From Acidithiobacillus marinus (GTDB lineage Bacteria > Pseudomonadota > Gammaproteobacteria > Acidithiobacillales > Acidithiobacillaceae), in contig NZ_MXAV01000006.1 of assembly GCF_002847505.1 (NCBI RefSeq), forward strand, positions 33,306 to 97,305: DNA of 64,000 bases, given 5' to 3'. Under the pieces are notes generated by a model. The model made no database searches. It was not told the DNA's origin and was given only the letters and a program-made list of their open reading frames with translations. The translations under genes and the position numbers were made by a program. Positions 41,700 through 49,930 of the stretch are shown here, piece by piece; positions within the stretch are counted from its first letter, which is position 1, and every line of letters starts with the position of its first letter.

Positions 41700-42484
41700 G
41701 CAACGTAAGTAAGGTACGCACACTGGCTCCGCATCTGCACGCGGAGGGGCGTATGCGGGATATCCAGATGGCCGCGCTCGACTGGATCTACCGCTTCGGC
41801 AGTACCACCCGTGATTTTCTAACGCAGGATCTATTCAACCCGCAGGAATCGCGGGGACTGGACCGGACGCTGTTTACCCAGGGCTGGGTACGCGGGATTC
41901 CGTGCGGGATTCATTCGGAAAAATCCGGAAAAGAAGCGCCGGGGGCGATTCTGGTGCTTACTGAAAAGGGGCTGGAACTGGCCCGAAAACGCTATGCCGA
42001 GCCCTGGGAATATCCGGAGCTGCACTGGGAAACCTGCAACGATTTGCGCGTCAATGAACGTATCTGGTCGCAGCAGCTCACGGCCATGAACTACCGGCAA
42101 GGCGGAATGCGTAAATTCTGGACGCGCCGGATGCTGCCGGACGATGACTATCCCTATCCGGATATGGAATGGATCATGGAGGATGGTCGCCTGTTGGCCA
42201 TCACCGTGGACACCGGGGATTATTTTCCGGCCCGTCACCTTTCCTGTGTCGCTCTCTGCGACCGGGAAAGCCGCGAACGGCGCTATGACCGGGAAGTGCT
42301 GATTGCCGATGATTACGGCATCGTCAAGGACTACCACGACCGCCTGAAGCCGGGAGAGCGCCTGCCGATCTGGGAAGATGATCCCGAAGATTTCACCCCT
42401 GTTGGCGAGGTATTGGTCCCGGACCTGACCCGGCGGATGATCGTCTTTCTCGCGGACCCCTGGGGAGAGGTGCTGGTGTCGTGA
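41696..42484 (+). CDS. MobC / replication-relaxation-like winged-helix protein
   Basis: A 262-residue protein from ATG 41696. Residues 15-90 form a winged helix (MAALDWIYRFGSTTRDFLTQ; LVLTEKGLELARKRY) like that of MOBC-type relaxases and replication-relaxation proteins. The second half (MEWIMEDGRLLAITVDTGDY) has the outline of a restriction-nuclease-like fold but lacks the Glu/Lys catalytic set of MOBC relaxases. It is the only relaxase-like candidate seen in the window, and probably a relaxosome accessory protein rather than an active nickase. Confidence 0.5.
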   Translation: MSNVSKVRTLAPHLHAEGRMRDIQMAALDWIYRFGSTTRDFLTQDLFNPQESRGLDRTLFTQGWVRGIPCGIHSEKSGKEAPGAILVLTEKGLELARKRYAEPWEYPELHWETCNDLRVNERIWSQQLTAMNYRQGGMRKFWTRRMLPDDDYPYPDMEWIMEDGRLLAITVDTGDYFPARHLSCVALCDRESRERRYDREVLIADDYGIVKDYHDRLKPGERLPIWEDDPEDFTPVGEVLVPDLTRRMIVFLADPWGEVLVS

Positions 42485-43332
42485 TGTCGCATACGCATAC
42501 CATTCTGGTTCTGATTTTAGTGGGTTTATGGGTGTATGTTGCCATACTGGAATCGGTGAAAATTTTTTCGGCAAGCTATTCAATAGGATTCTGGGATGCC
42601 TGTTTTGGTGACGCTCGCAAAGACCCTGCTCCCGGAAAAATTCCTGCTCCCTTGAACCAGATAGCGGCCAAATATGTGGCAGAAGTTTATGGAGACGCGC
42701 ATCTTCCACGATGGCTGCGTCGCCTGCAGGCAATAGTTACCGCAATTTGGGTCGTCGGTTTATACGGTTTTTTGTTTGCCGTACTGGTGTCAGAATCTCG
42801 ACATCTACAGCCTTTACAGCTTTCCCTGTTCTTTGGCTACATGCTTTTTTTTCTGCTGTCCGGACTGTTGGGGCTTATCGGTGCCGCTATGACACGTCGA
42901 GCAAAAATACGATTGTGGCTCAGGCCAAGAGCTGAAAATGCGGTACAAACCATTCGAGCTTCTGTCGAATGGTCGAGCATTGTGGGTTTGTTGCAAAGCT
43001 TAAAGCCAGAATATCCTGTCTGGTGGCCCTATGCACAAGGGAAAGGTGATTTCCTTCGCCAAATCTGGAGAGTGTTGAAGCTGGCTGTCCCTGTCGCCAT
43101 GGGCGTCATTGCTTTTTTCCATGCTGGAAACCATTGGGATTTTGGTTCTTATCAGGCCTGGCTGGAAAAACTATTGATGGTTTTAGCATTCGCTGTGGAA
43201 TGGCAAATGCTGGCAGCCTGCCTGATCCATTGGGGAGATTGGGAAGGGACAAAACTTTCGACGAACGACACCTTCCCTTTGCATATTCTCCTCAAGGATA
43301 TTCAGGGCTTGCGCATAGAGGGGGTTTCATGA
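42481..43332 (+). CDS. Polytopic membrane protein, paralogue-like to 8732-9496
   Basis: A 283-residue protein (GTG 42481 or ATG 42484) with about five membrane segments (LVLILVGLWVYVAIL; FFGYMLFFLLSGLLGLIGAA). KYVAEVYG precedes the second segment as RYLQEVYG does in the protein at 8732, and both have a Gly-x-Trp then Pro-x-x-Ile-x-Leu ending. No known family. It closes the overlapping chain before the NERD gene. Confidence 0.65.
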   Translation: MMSHTHTILVLILVGLWVYVAILESVKIFSASYSIGFWDACFGDARKDPAPGKIPAPLNQIAAKYVAEVYGDAHLPRWLRRLQAIVTAIWVVGLYGFLFAVLVSESRHLQPLQLSLFFGYMLFFLLSGLLGLIGAAMTRRAKIRLWLRPRAENAVQTIRASVEWSSIVGLLQSLKPEYPVWWPYAQGKGDFLRQIWRVLKLAVPVAMGVIAFFHAGNHWDFGSYQAWLEKLLMVLAFAVEWQMLAACLIHWGDWEGTKLSTNDTFPLHILLKDIQGLRIEGVS

Positions 43333-44021
43333 TCTGGGATGTCATTTTTCCGGGTGTGATTCTGGTGAGCATCGGTGGGCGGTTCCTACGCCGCCAGATC
43401 AAGGGTGCTGTGGGTGAACAATCCGTATCACTGACTATCAAGGGCATGGGCTTGCCCATCCAGAATGATGTCACGATTCCCGGCAAGCGGGGATTGACGC
43501 AGATTGATCATCTGGTGCTGACGCGCTCCGGCATTGTCGTGCTGGAAACCAAGAATTACAGCGGCTCCCTGTACGACCAAGGCCGCAGACAAGGGTGGAT
43601 CCAGCGGTTTCCGGGCGGGAAGCAGAACCGGCTGCATAATCCTCTGGATCAGAACTACGGCCACATCAAATCCGTGGAAGCACTGGTGCCCGGTGTACCG
43701 GTGACGGGTTTTGTGGTCCTGGCAGGCTCCGCACGCTTTCCCCAGGGCGCACCCGAAGGGGTGGTCACGACACGGGAGCTGAAGCGCACGCTGAAAGGCC
43801 TGCATCTTGGTGAAGGGGTTGCACCCTGCAAAGGGCCGGTTCCGCAGCGGATTCAGGATGCCTGGGTGAAGCTGCAGCAGGCGGATTATCGGGACAGTGC
43901 ATCGCATCGGGAACAGATGCGTCAGGTCACGGGCGGCGGGATGAATTACTGGCTTCAGACCGGGGCACCGTGGATCACGGGCGCTGGCCTGGCCCTGGTT
44001 CTGGGAGGAATCTTTTTGTGA
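43329..44021 (+). CDS. NERD-domain protein, membrane-anchored
   Basis: A 230-residue protein with a short N-terminal hydrophobic segment, a nuclease-related (NERD) domain at residues 25-130 (IDHLVLTRSGIVVLETKNYS is the E-x-K core), and a C-terminal membrane segment (WITGAGLALVLGGIFL). NERD proteins are often on plasmids and mobile elements and may act on DNA. Overlaps the preceding and following genes by 4 nt. Confidence 0.85.
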   Translation: MIWDVIFPGVILVSIGGRFLRRQIKGAVGEQSVSLTIKGMGLPIQNDVTIPGKRGLTQIDHLVLTRSGIVVLETKNYSGSLYDQGRRQGWIQRFPGGKQNRLHNPLDQNYGHIKSVEALVPGVPVTGFVVLAGSARFPQGAPEGVVTTRELKRTLKGLHLGEGVAPCKGPVPQRIQDAWVKLQQADYRDSASHREQMRQVTGGGMNYWLQTGAPWITGAGLALVLGGIFL

Positions 44022-44221
44022 AACAGATTTCCGCGCTCATCGAGAAAATCTCGGCTGTTTTTGCACTGCTGGGGGCGATAGGGTGCGCGGCGGGGGGCGT
44101 CTATCTGCTGTGGGCGGGCGCGGAACGGCATCTGGACGTGCTGATCATTGCGGTCTTGCTGTTTTTCATGGCGGCGATGGAGGTGGTTGTTACAAGGTCG
44201 CTCTGGAGGGGGGAGAGGTGA
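44018..44221 (+). CDS. Small two-helix membrane protein
   Basis: Sixty-seven residues from GTG 44018, overlapping the NERD gene. Two membrane segments (FALLGAIGCAAGGVYLLWAG and VLIIAVLLFFMAAMEVVV). No family recognised; likely last intact gene of the transfer operon. Confidence 0.6.
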   Translation: MKQISALIEKISAVFALLGAIGCAAGGVYLLWAGAERHLDVLIIAVLLFFMAAMEVVVTRSLWRGER

Positions 44222-44272
44222 CAGCTTTCACTGAAATATCCGTCGGCCATACTGAATACATTTAGATCACCG

Positions 44273-44764
44273 ATGATCCCGCCCAAAACGGTCATCATGA
44301 TCCTGACCCTTGCGGGTGTCGTCCTGCTCAGAGGACTGCGCCGTTATTTCGTGCTGTTCTGGATGGCGGCATTGCCGGGGGTAATACTGCACGAACTCAG
44401 CCATTGGACAACGGCCTTGTTCACCAATGGCTAGCCATCATTTCCGCGCTTGTGGCCGCAGAAAATCCCCGGCGGATACATCATGGCCCGCGTGCCCATT
44501 CGCAATCCCCGCTGGTACAACGGGGTGTTTATCGGCCTGTCGCCCCTGTTGCTGATCGTGATCGCCTTTGCAGCGATGGTGTATGGTGCTCCGCAGGCAT
44601 GGAGCTGGGCGCAGGCCTGGCGGGTGGTCATCATCCCAATCATCGCCGCAGAATGCCTGGTCGAGTGCATGCCGTCGCCGGCGGACTGGCGGATCGCTGG
44701 GAAGTCACTGTGGCCGCTGCTGGCGGCGGGGGTGTGTGTGCTGGTTTTTCGAGTATCCACTTGA
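44273..44764 (+). pseudogene. M50-like membrane metalloprotease gene with in-frame TAG
   Basis: One frame runs from ATG 44273 to 44764 and is interrupted only by TAG at 44432-44434 (codon 54). Before it: a membrane segment and HELSHWTTALFTNG, with the metalloprotease motif HELSH at residue 40. After it, in the same frame: a Pro-rich loop (KIPGGYIMARVPIRNPRWYN) and three further membrane segments (GLSPLLLIVIAFAAMVYG). Both parts together make a plausible single 163-residue protein. A CAG-to-TAG change would explain it. It is a recent nonsense mutation, a readthrough site, or two separately translated pieces. Confidence 0.65.
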
Positions 44765-44863
44765 TAGCGCCCGCCAGCCAGGTCTGGAGTACGGAGATCT
44801 ATTCGACTGAGGACTTTGCTGATAGTGCCCCCCCCAAAAAGCATGGGCAATAGGTTGGGCCGA

Positions 44864-45160
44864 TCAGAGCCAGCCGCGCCCCAGTGCCTGCTTCAGATCG
44901 TCGGGCAAAATGATCGCAAACAACACCGTGAGCGCGATTGCGAGCAGACAACACCCTCCGAACGTAACGATAAATCCAGGCCAGCCCCCAGCATGATTGA
45001 GAGCGATGATGTCGCTGCGGAAATACACGGCAGCGGCCACCGTCGTGACTATCGTTGCGATGCTTGCGCCGCAAATCCAACGAGTGCGCTTGATGCGCTC
45101 CTGCATAGCCCTGGCTTTTGCGTTCAAAATACCCTGTTTTTCCTGTGTAGAAAGTCGCAT
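44864..45160 (-). CDS. Small two-helix membrane protein
   Basis: Ninety-eight residues from ATG 45160 (AAGGAG 6 nt upstream). A basic cytoplasmic N-terminus is followed by two membrane segments (WICGASIATIVTTVAAAVYF; FIVTFGGCCLLAIALTVLFA). It is convergent with the transfer operon. Its leader matches that of genes at 10267 and 45678. Confidence 0.6.
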   Translation of the reverse strand: MRLSTQEKQGILNAKARAMQERIKRTRWICGASIATIVTTVAAAVYFRSDIIALNHAGGWPGFIVTFGGCCLLAIALTVLFAIILPDDLKQALGRGWL

Positions 45161-45183
45161 ATCGTGCTCCTTTGATTTTGTTA

Positions 45184-45678
45184 TCATTGTGAATCCTCAT
45201 TGTTGATTATATTGTTAAACCGAAAACTCCGCCAATCAATCACCTGATACTTGTGCCGGGAACGCCGCAGGGCTGCAGCTCTGAAAAGCTCCCGCATCTT
45301 CTCAGGCGACACATCGAAACCCAGATAGGTTTTCTTGCAGCCCCCAAAGGCTGTGCTTTTGCGCCACCAGGTATCCACCTGCAGCCATTCCCCGAACAGA
45401 TCCTGGCAGAGATCCACCTGGTAGAGCCGCTGCTTTCCGGGCTGTTCCCAAAGGCCGGTGATCCAGCCAGTTTCCGGATCCCGCGTGGACAGAATCTGAT
45501 CCGTAACGGATGCGGCGATGGCCTGATGATTGACGCGCATCCTTTGCGGATGCGGCAAGGCGGGTTTGGGTGCCGGTTCCGGATGGTTTTCCGGTCTGGA
45601 AACCGGACGCACACGAGGGATCGTGGCGTGGATGGCCTGGGCCAGTCTTCCAGATATGGAGATGGGATGGTGTCGCAT
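45184..45678 (-). CDS. Hypothetical protein, WGR-like
   Basis: A 164-residue basic protein from ATG 45678 (AGGAG upstream). The C-terminal half (residues 75-150: RLYQVDLCQDLFGEWLQVDT, then WWRKSTAFGG) has the look of a WGR domain, a nucleic-acid-associated module. The N-terminal half is Pro-rich and basic. Likely DNA-associated; not certain. Confidence 0.55.
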   Translation of the reverse strand: MRHHPISISGRLAQAIHATIPRVRPVSRPENHPEPAPKPALPHPQRMRVNHQAIAASVTDQILSTRDPETGWITGLWEQPGKQRLYQVDLCQDLFGEWLQVDTWWRKSTAFGGCKKTYLGFDVSPEKMRELFRAAALRRSRHKYQVIDWRSFRFNNIINNEDSQ

Positions 45679-45833
45679 GTCGTGCTCCTGTGCTCGAACT
45701 TACAATGTGCCAGCGCGGTTTTGATAACATATTGCAGCTTTTCCCCACTTTCTGCGGCTTTTCCTCACTTTCTGCGCCATACCCGCATGAGACGCAGCAG
45801 GCATATGGGTATTTCCACTTCTCAGCGATGGCA

Positions 45834-46439
45834 TCAGGGCATCCGTCCCTGAACAATCGCTTGCAGGGCTGATGCCGGAAACAGTCCGCGAATCATACCG
45901 ACGTGGCCGTCTGCAAGACCATGACCGTCAGGCAATCGAAAAACCAGATCCGGCACCACGTCATTCCCGGTCTGCAGCAAAAACTGCAGATTGCGCTCGA
46001 TGCCGGCCCGCACCGGGGCGCTGGGCGTCATACTTCGGATTCCCCCCGACCCATCCCGCAACACCCCCTGAAAATCCACCGCCAGGGCGTGACCAGGCCG
46101 TGGCGAATCCAGAATGGACGCTGCCTTGCCCAGACTGGACGGCGTGAGAATGGCCACCGGAATATACCGCACCGTGAGTTTTCCGGATTGGATGAACGGC
46201 AGTTCCCGCTGAAAGGCTTCCGCACAGTACGGGCAGTTCGGATCGAAAAAATCATACACCACCACCGGGCCGGTACCGATCTGGATATTGGCCGTCGTCG
46301 CCAGAGATTTCCAGAACCGATGCCAGCCCCCCGATGCGTGCGCCGGCTCCGCAATCGCTATAAGTCCGAACAGGACGGCGCAGACCAAGAAAAAAGGGTT
46401 ATGCTTCCACTTCTGTATGGTTTGCATCTGTATCTGCAT
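45834..46439 (-). CDS. DsbC/DsbG-type thioredoxin protein (CPYC)
   Basis: About 201 residues from ATG 46439 (or 46427). Signal ends AEPAHASGG; one thioredoxin-like domain with FDPNCPYCAEAFQRELPF and a late cis-Pro-like VVPDLVFRLPDG. It lacks the DsbC dimerisation domain, as do some TrbB-like conjugation isomerases. It is the only Dsb-like gene here on the opposite strand, outside the operon. Its start overlaps the end of the next upstream gene. Confidence 0.78.
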   Translation of the reverse strand: MQIQMQTIQKWKHNPFFLVCAVLFGLIAIAEPAHASGGWHRFWKSLATTANIQIGTGPVVVYDFFDPNCPYCAEAFQRELPFIQSGKLTVRYIPVAILTPSSLGKAASILDSPRPGHALAVDFQGVLRDGSGGIRSMTPSAPVRAGIERNLQFLLQTGNDVVPDLVFRLPDGHGLADGHVGMIRGLFPASALQAIVQGRMP

Positions 46440-46773
46440 GAGAAGCCGATAATTCAGCCGTGCTGCTGGATATTTGTGCTTCAGGCGCTTTCTGGATATT
46501 TTCTTCTTTACTCCCTTTCCCATCGCTGTTCAGCCAATCCATAAAGGCGTCATACTCAGGATGCCGTATGCCGGTCATTCCGCGATAGTTCTCAACAGAA
46601 CGCTCCAGAGAGCGGAGAGCCGCTTTAATGAGTAATCCATCCCGATCACTTTTGCTCTTGGCGATTCTCTGGATACCGAGCGAAACTTCCATAATCTCCA
46701 GATCAACCGCATCATCACCGATAATATCCGCGCATACCCTACGAACTGGGCCGGGGTCAGATCTCTTTGCCAT
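46399..46773 (-). CDS. Hypothetical protein
   Basis: A 124-residue protein, helical in the first 80 residues (GLLIKAALRSLERSVENYRG) with a Ser/Thr/Ala-rich, acidic tail. No family recognised. Its coding end overlaps the start of the Dsb-like gene by about 40 nt, so the two are co-transcribed. Positions 46774-46967 hold no gene and must carry two divergent promoters. Confidence 0.55.
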   Translation of the reverse strand: MAKRSDPGPVRRVCADIIGDDAVDLEIMEVSLGIQRIAKSKSDRDGLLIKAALRSLERSVENYRGMTGIRHPEYDAFMDWLNSDGKGSKEENIQKAPEAQISSSTAELSASHADTDANHTEVEA

Positions 46774-46967
46774 GATGTATAATCTCCGTTTTGTGTTCGA
46801 TGTGCGGTTATAATATCACTGTAACGACACAAATAACCACTATTGGCTTTATGTAGGAATAAGATTTGTGTAAAATAGGCGCTTCAGGTACCGATACGGG
46901 GTCACTGTAGAGGGAACAATACCCGTAATGTTCCATCCACACCAAACAGAGAAGCGAAAAAGACGCG

Positions 46968-47912
46968 ATGATCGACATAAATGATTGGATGCAGCAGTTT
47001 GAAACATGGCTCAGAGGACCGAATTTCGCAAATCCCTACTCGCAGGTCAGTATTCGCGGGTATTGCGCGAATGTTCGACGTTTTCTCGAAGCACTGGATT
47101 ATGACGGAGTGGAGTTATTGCATGAGGTCAGCATTGCCATGGTGCGGAAATATATCCGAACAGGGCAGCATGGCGAGAAAAGCAAGCGGAGCACCCAATA
47201 CGTCAAGATGGCCTCTTTGATGCTGTTTTATGAGTTTCTGGAGAATGTGGACCATTCATTACCGAATCTCGTGATTCAATATCAGGAAGAGAATCGGAGC
47301 AAAAAAGAGCGCAGATCAGGCGGCATGGGCGGACGCATCGAAAAGCGGCTGGTTCCGGTATTATCCTGGGCAGAGGTGGATAAGCTGCTCAATCACATAG
47401 ATCGGGGCCATACCTATGCCGCCATGCGCGACAAGGCGCTGGTTCGTTTTATTCTCGATACCGGTTTGCGGGCAGCCGAAGTAGTGGCCATGACCACCCA
47501 GGACGCCAGCGCGTATTTTGAGGGCCGGATCCGCCTGGTCGGGAAAGGGAACAAGGAACGCCTGGTGCGCTTTCAGCCGGAAGGCTTGCAGCCAGCGGAG
47601 GGCTTTCAGCCGGAAGGTATCGAGGCGATGCGCAACTGGCTGCAGATCCGGCACCGCTCCCATCCGGAGAACGACATGCTGTTCGTGACCGATCAGGGCA
47701 ACGCGATTCCACCCAAGATGTTGCATACCATCATCTCCCGGATACTCGACCGGGCAGGGATCCACAAAGCGCAGAACGGGCCGCACTTACTCCGGCATAC
47801 CGCCGCGAGCGCGTGGCTGGCCAAGGGCATGGACTTGCGCCAGGTGCAAGAGAATATGGGGCATTCCAACATTGCGACCAGCAGCCGGTATCTGCATTTG
47901 TTGGATGGATAG
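46968..47912 (+). CDS. Second tyrosine recombinase (XerC/D-like)
   Basis: A 314-residue recombinase: SAM-like N-terminal domain (residues 5-100), then catalytic Arg in LDTGLRAAEVVAM, Lys in RLVGKGNKERLV, His-x-x-Arg in GPHLLRHTAASAW, the GHSNIATSS box and the Tyr in SRYLHLLDG. All catalytic residues present. It has no arm-binding domain, unlike the integrase at 1436. It may resolve multimers, move a cassette, or mark an older element boundary. A short internal repeat (PEGLQPAEGFQPEGIE) occurs at residues 203-218. Confidence 0.92.
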   Translation: MIDINDWMQQFETWLRGPNFANPYSQVSIRGYCANVRRFLEALDYDGVELLHEVSIAMVRKYIRTGQHGEKSKRSTQYVKMASLMLFYEFLENVDHSLPNLVIQYQEENRSKKERRSGGMGGRIEKRLVPVLSWAEVDKLLNHIDRGHTYAAMRDKALVRFILDTGLRAAEVVAMTTQDASAYFEGRIRLVGKGNKERLVRFQPEGLQPAEGFQPEGIEAMRNWLQIRHRSHPENDMLFVTDQGNAIPPKMLHTIISRILDRAGIHKAQNGPHLLRHTAASAWLAKGMDLRQVQENMGHSNIATSSRYLHLLDG

Positions 47913-47982
47913 GAGGAGAGGATTTTGCTTTTTATATCTATTACGCCAAGGGTGGGCAACCCCGTCAAGATAAATCAGAACC

Positions 47983-48210
47983 TCAGCGCCGTTCAAAATA
48001 CTTTACAGCCTTGTGTGTGCCAGAAACTATAGTCCAGCCTTCATATAGCCAGTAAAGAAAGAGCATACCAATGACTGCGGCTCGAAAGATATCAGCGCCA
48101 AACAAAGGAATAAATGATGTAATAGGATTTGCTAAAATCCATGCAAGCCATGCTGCAAAAGAAACGCCAACCGTATGAAGTACCAAAATTTTTGAGCGCA
48201 CGCGAATCAT
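47983..48210 (-). CDS. Small two-helix membrane protein
   Basis: Seventy-five residues with two hydrophobic segments (VGVSFAAWLAWILANPITSF; AAVIGMLFLYWLYEGW) and basic ends. First of three small overlapping minus-strand genes with lower GC than the surroundings. No family recognised. Confidence 0.55.
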   Translation of the reverse strand: MIRVRSKILVLHTVGVSFAAWLAWILANPITSFIPLFGADIFRAAVIGMLFLYWLYEGWTIVSGTHKAVKYFERR

Positions 48211-48464
48211 TTTTTATCTTCAGTTTCTGCGTCTATATCTTTGCTTAACGTGTCACCGTCATGCGTTAAGCTATTATATGATTTGAGTTCGTTAATGCGG
48301 TTATCAAGCATTTCTACTATCGCTTTCTTTTCTCTAAGTTCTCTCTCTAAAGCTTCAAGTTGTTCCGCTGTTGTCTTATACTCAACACGCTTTACATTCT
48401 GTCTATTCCCATAATTTTTATTTTTTATAACCTTCCACAAATTTGTTCCATCACGCTTTTTCAT
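48207..48464 (-). CDS. Coiled-coil small protein
   Basis: Eighty-five charged residues; residues 28-62 are a clear coiled coil (AEQLEALERELREKKAIVEM). Overlaps both neighbours by 4 nt. No family recognised. AT-rich coding compared with the operon. Confidence 0.55.
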   Translation of the reverse strand: MKKRDGTNLWKVIKNKNYGNRQNVKRVEYKTTAEQLEALERELREKKAIVEMLDNRINELKSYNSLTHDGDTLSKDIDAETEDKK

Positions 48465-48697
48465 ACTTCCTCCACAAATTTAAGGTAAAGAATATGCATA
48501 AGTAGCAACCACGTAGCAACAACCATATACAGAACAGGCAAGTGCGCTGCCTCTGGTGCAAATGAACTGAAATAACCTACAGGGATTGCCTGCAAGGTCA
48601 GCGCCAAGGTCATCCACATGAATGAGCGCGGGGTCTCCACGGATTTATCTCGAACTGCGTCGATGCACTGCCTGTAACGGAGAAGCTGGATAATCAT
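48461..48697 (-). CDS. Small two-helix membrane protein
   Basis: Seventy-eight residues with two membrane segments (MWMTLALTLQAIPVGYF; LPVLYMVVATWLLLMHILYL). It starts the three-gene minus-strand cluster 47983-48697. No family recognised. Confidence 0.55.
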   Translation of the reverse strand: MIIQLLRYRQCIDAVRDKSVETPRSFMWMTLALTLQAIPVGYFSSFAPEAAHLPVLYMVVATWLLLMHILYLKFVEEV

Positions 48698-48737
48698 TCT
48701 TTTATCATTCCATCAGTACCGCATATTCGATGCGTTA

Positions 48738-49058
48738 TCAACATGGCAAATTGTTCGACAAACTGATCGGCGGATTCATCAGCGCACGCATCGGTTCTTG
48801 TACCCATATGCCCGATATAGGCATATCAAGATCCGTCGCAGGCACTTCATCTATCTGTATCCTGGCTGAAACGAACAACAGATAGGCACCACGACAGCAA
48901 CCAGCCACACCGAACAGCACCATGACCGCTGTATTACCGGAGAGCATGGCCGCATAAGCAATAATGGCGGCTATCAAAAACAAGCCAAGATAGATCAAGA
49001 ACAGCACCAATCCAAACGCCATGTCCAGCAATAATGCCTCTATGCGTTCATTCGTCAT
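48738..49058 (-). CDS. Membrane protein
   Basis: A 106-residue protein from ATG 49058, which overlaps the stop of the upstream gene. Two membrane segments (MAFGLVLFLIYLGLFLIAAI; NTAVMVLFGVAGCCRGAYLL) and a soluble tail. No family recognised. Confidence 0.55.
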   Translation of the reverse strand: MTNERIEALLLDMAFGLVLFLIYLGLFLIAAIIAYAAMLSGNTAVMVLFGVAGCCRGAYLLFVSARIQIDEVPATDLDMPISGIWVQEPMRALMNPPISLSNNLPC

Positions 49059-49236
49059 TTTTTGAGCGGCCTTTATCACGGTCACAAAGCACGTCAACCA
49101 CGACGACTCCATCACCCGCCATGGACTTGTCTATAACGCAAAGCCCAACCTTATCACTCATGCCAAAACGGGAAGGACCAAAAATGACATCATGCTTGGT
49201 CATGTCTTTTCCATCTATCCAAAGGTTCTTTTCCAT
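49048..49236 (-). CDS. Small hypothetical protein
   Basis: Sixty-two residues from ATG 49236, with GGAGG 8 nt upstream that lies within the end of the previous gene. Strand-rich (DVIFGPSRFGMSDKVGLCVI). The longer frame upstream is a shadow. No family recognised; it is in a chain with its two neighbours. Confidence 0.55.
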   Translation of the reverse strand: MEKNLWIDGKDMTKHDVIFGPSRFGMSDKVGLCVIDKSMAGDGVVVVDVLCDRDKGRSKNDE

Positions 49237-49237
49237 T

Positions 49238-49504
49238 TTACAATCCTCCACGATACTTGAACGAAACCTCATGACACTGCGGGCAGACAAAAACCTGCAC
49301 CTTGAGTTTTTTCTCGAATGCTTCCTCGCCATCATCGGCCATCTGGCCGCCCAACATCCCCAGGGCAGCGCCACCGATTCCGGTCAGCCCGCCCATCCGA
49401 ATCCCGTGGGCACCCATGTCCTGCATCTGGGTCTGGCTGCCGCCTGCAAGGCAGCAGGGGCAGGTGGCCGTGATGTTTTCCTGGTGTTCTCCAAATCCAA
49501 ACAT
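49238..49504 (-). CDS. Small zinc-ribbon-like protein
   Basis: Eighty-eight residues. An N-terminal CPCC pair (TATCPCCLAGG) and a C-terminal CPQC pair (VFVCPQCHEVSF) flank a Gly/Met-rich hydrophobic stretch (GGLTGIGGAALGMLGGQMAD). The four Cys probably bind one zinc. AAAGGAG precedes the ATG. No family recognised. Confidence 0.55.
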   Translation of the reverse strand: MFGFGEHQENITATCPCCLAGGSQTQMQDMGAHGIRMGGLTGIGGAALGMLGGQMADDGEEAFEKKLKVQVFVCPQCHEVSFKYRGGL

Positions 49505-49584
49505 ACTGTTTCTCCTTTCTCGATCATAACAGGCACGCTTGCGCTATGCCGCTCTATGGTGATCTTGGCGATTGCCAGGATCCG

Positions 49585-49917
49585 TCATACCTTTCCACTA
49601 TCCCTGATGGTGATGGTCGGGTGTGAACGTGGCGTATAGCTGCCCTGGCGCATATAGGGCACAGGTTCACCCCGGTATTCTGGACGTGTTTCCTGTCCGG
49701 ATTCATCTGGCTTTTCCCGAAGCCGATAGCGTATGGGCTTCTCCCCATGACTACTGACCAGTCCATCATTATGCAACCTGGAAATGGCCGCCCGGACATT
49801 GAATACCCGGATCTGCAGCTTGTCCGCGATTTCCTGGGCGCTTTGCCAGGAATCGTCCAATGCACCATTCACCGCCGCGATAATTTCTTTGCTTGACAAC
49901 GATCTCACCAAACCCAA
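49585..49917 (-). CDS. Winged-helix DNA-binding protein
   Basis: A 110-residue protein, start TTG 49917 with AAGG upstream. Residues 10-65 are a winged helix (SAQEIADKLQIRVFNVRAAI, then SRLHNDGLV); the C-terminal half is Pro/Arg-rich and probably unstructured. A regulator for nearby genes is likely. Confidence 0.65.
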   Translation of the reverse strand: MGLVRSLSSKEIIAAVNGALDDSWQSAQEIADKLQIRVFNVRAAISRLHNDGLVSSHGEKPIRYRLREKPDESGQETRPEYRGEPVPYMRQGSYTPRSHPTITIRDSGKV

Positions 49918-49930
49918 ACATCCTTGCCTT

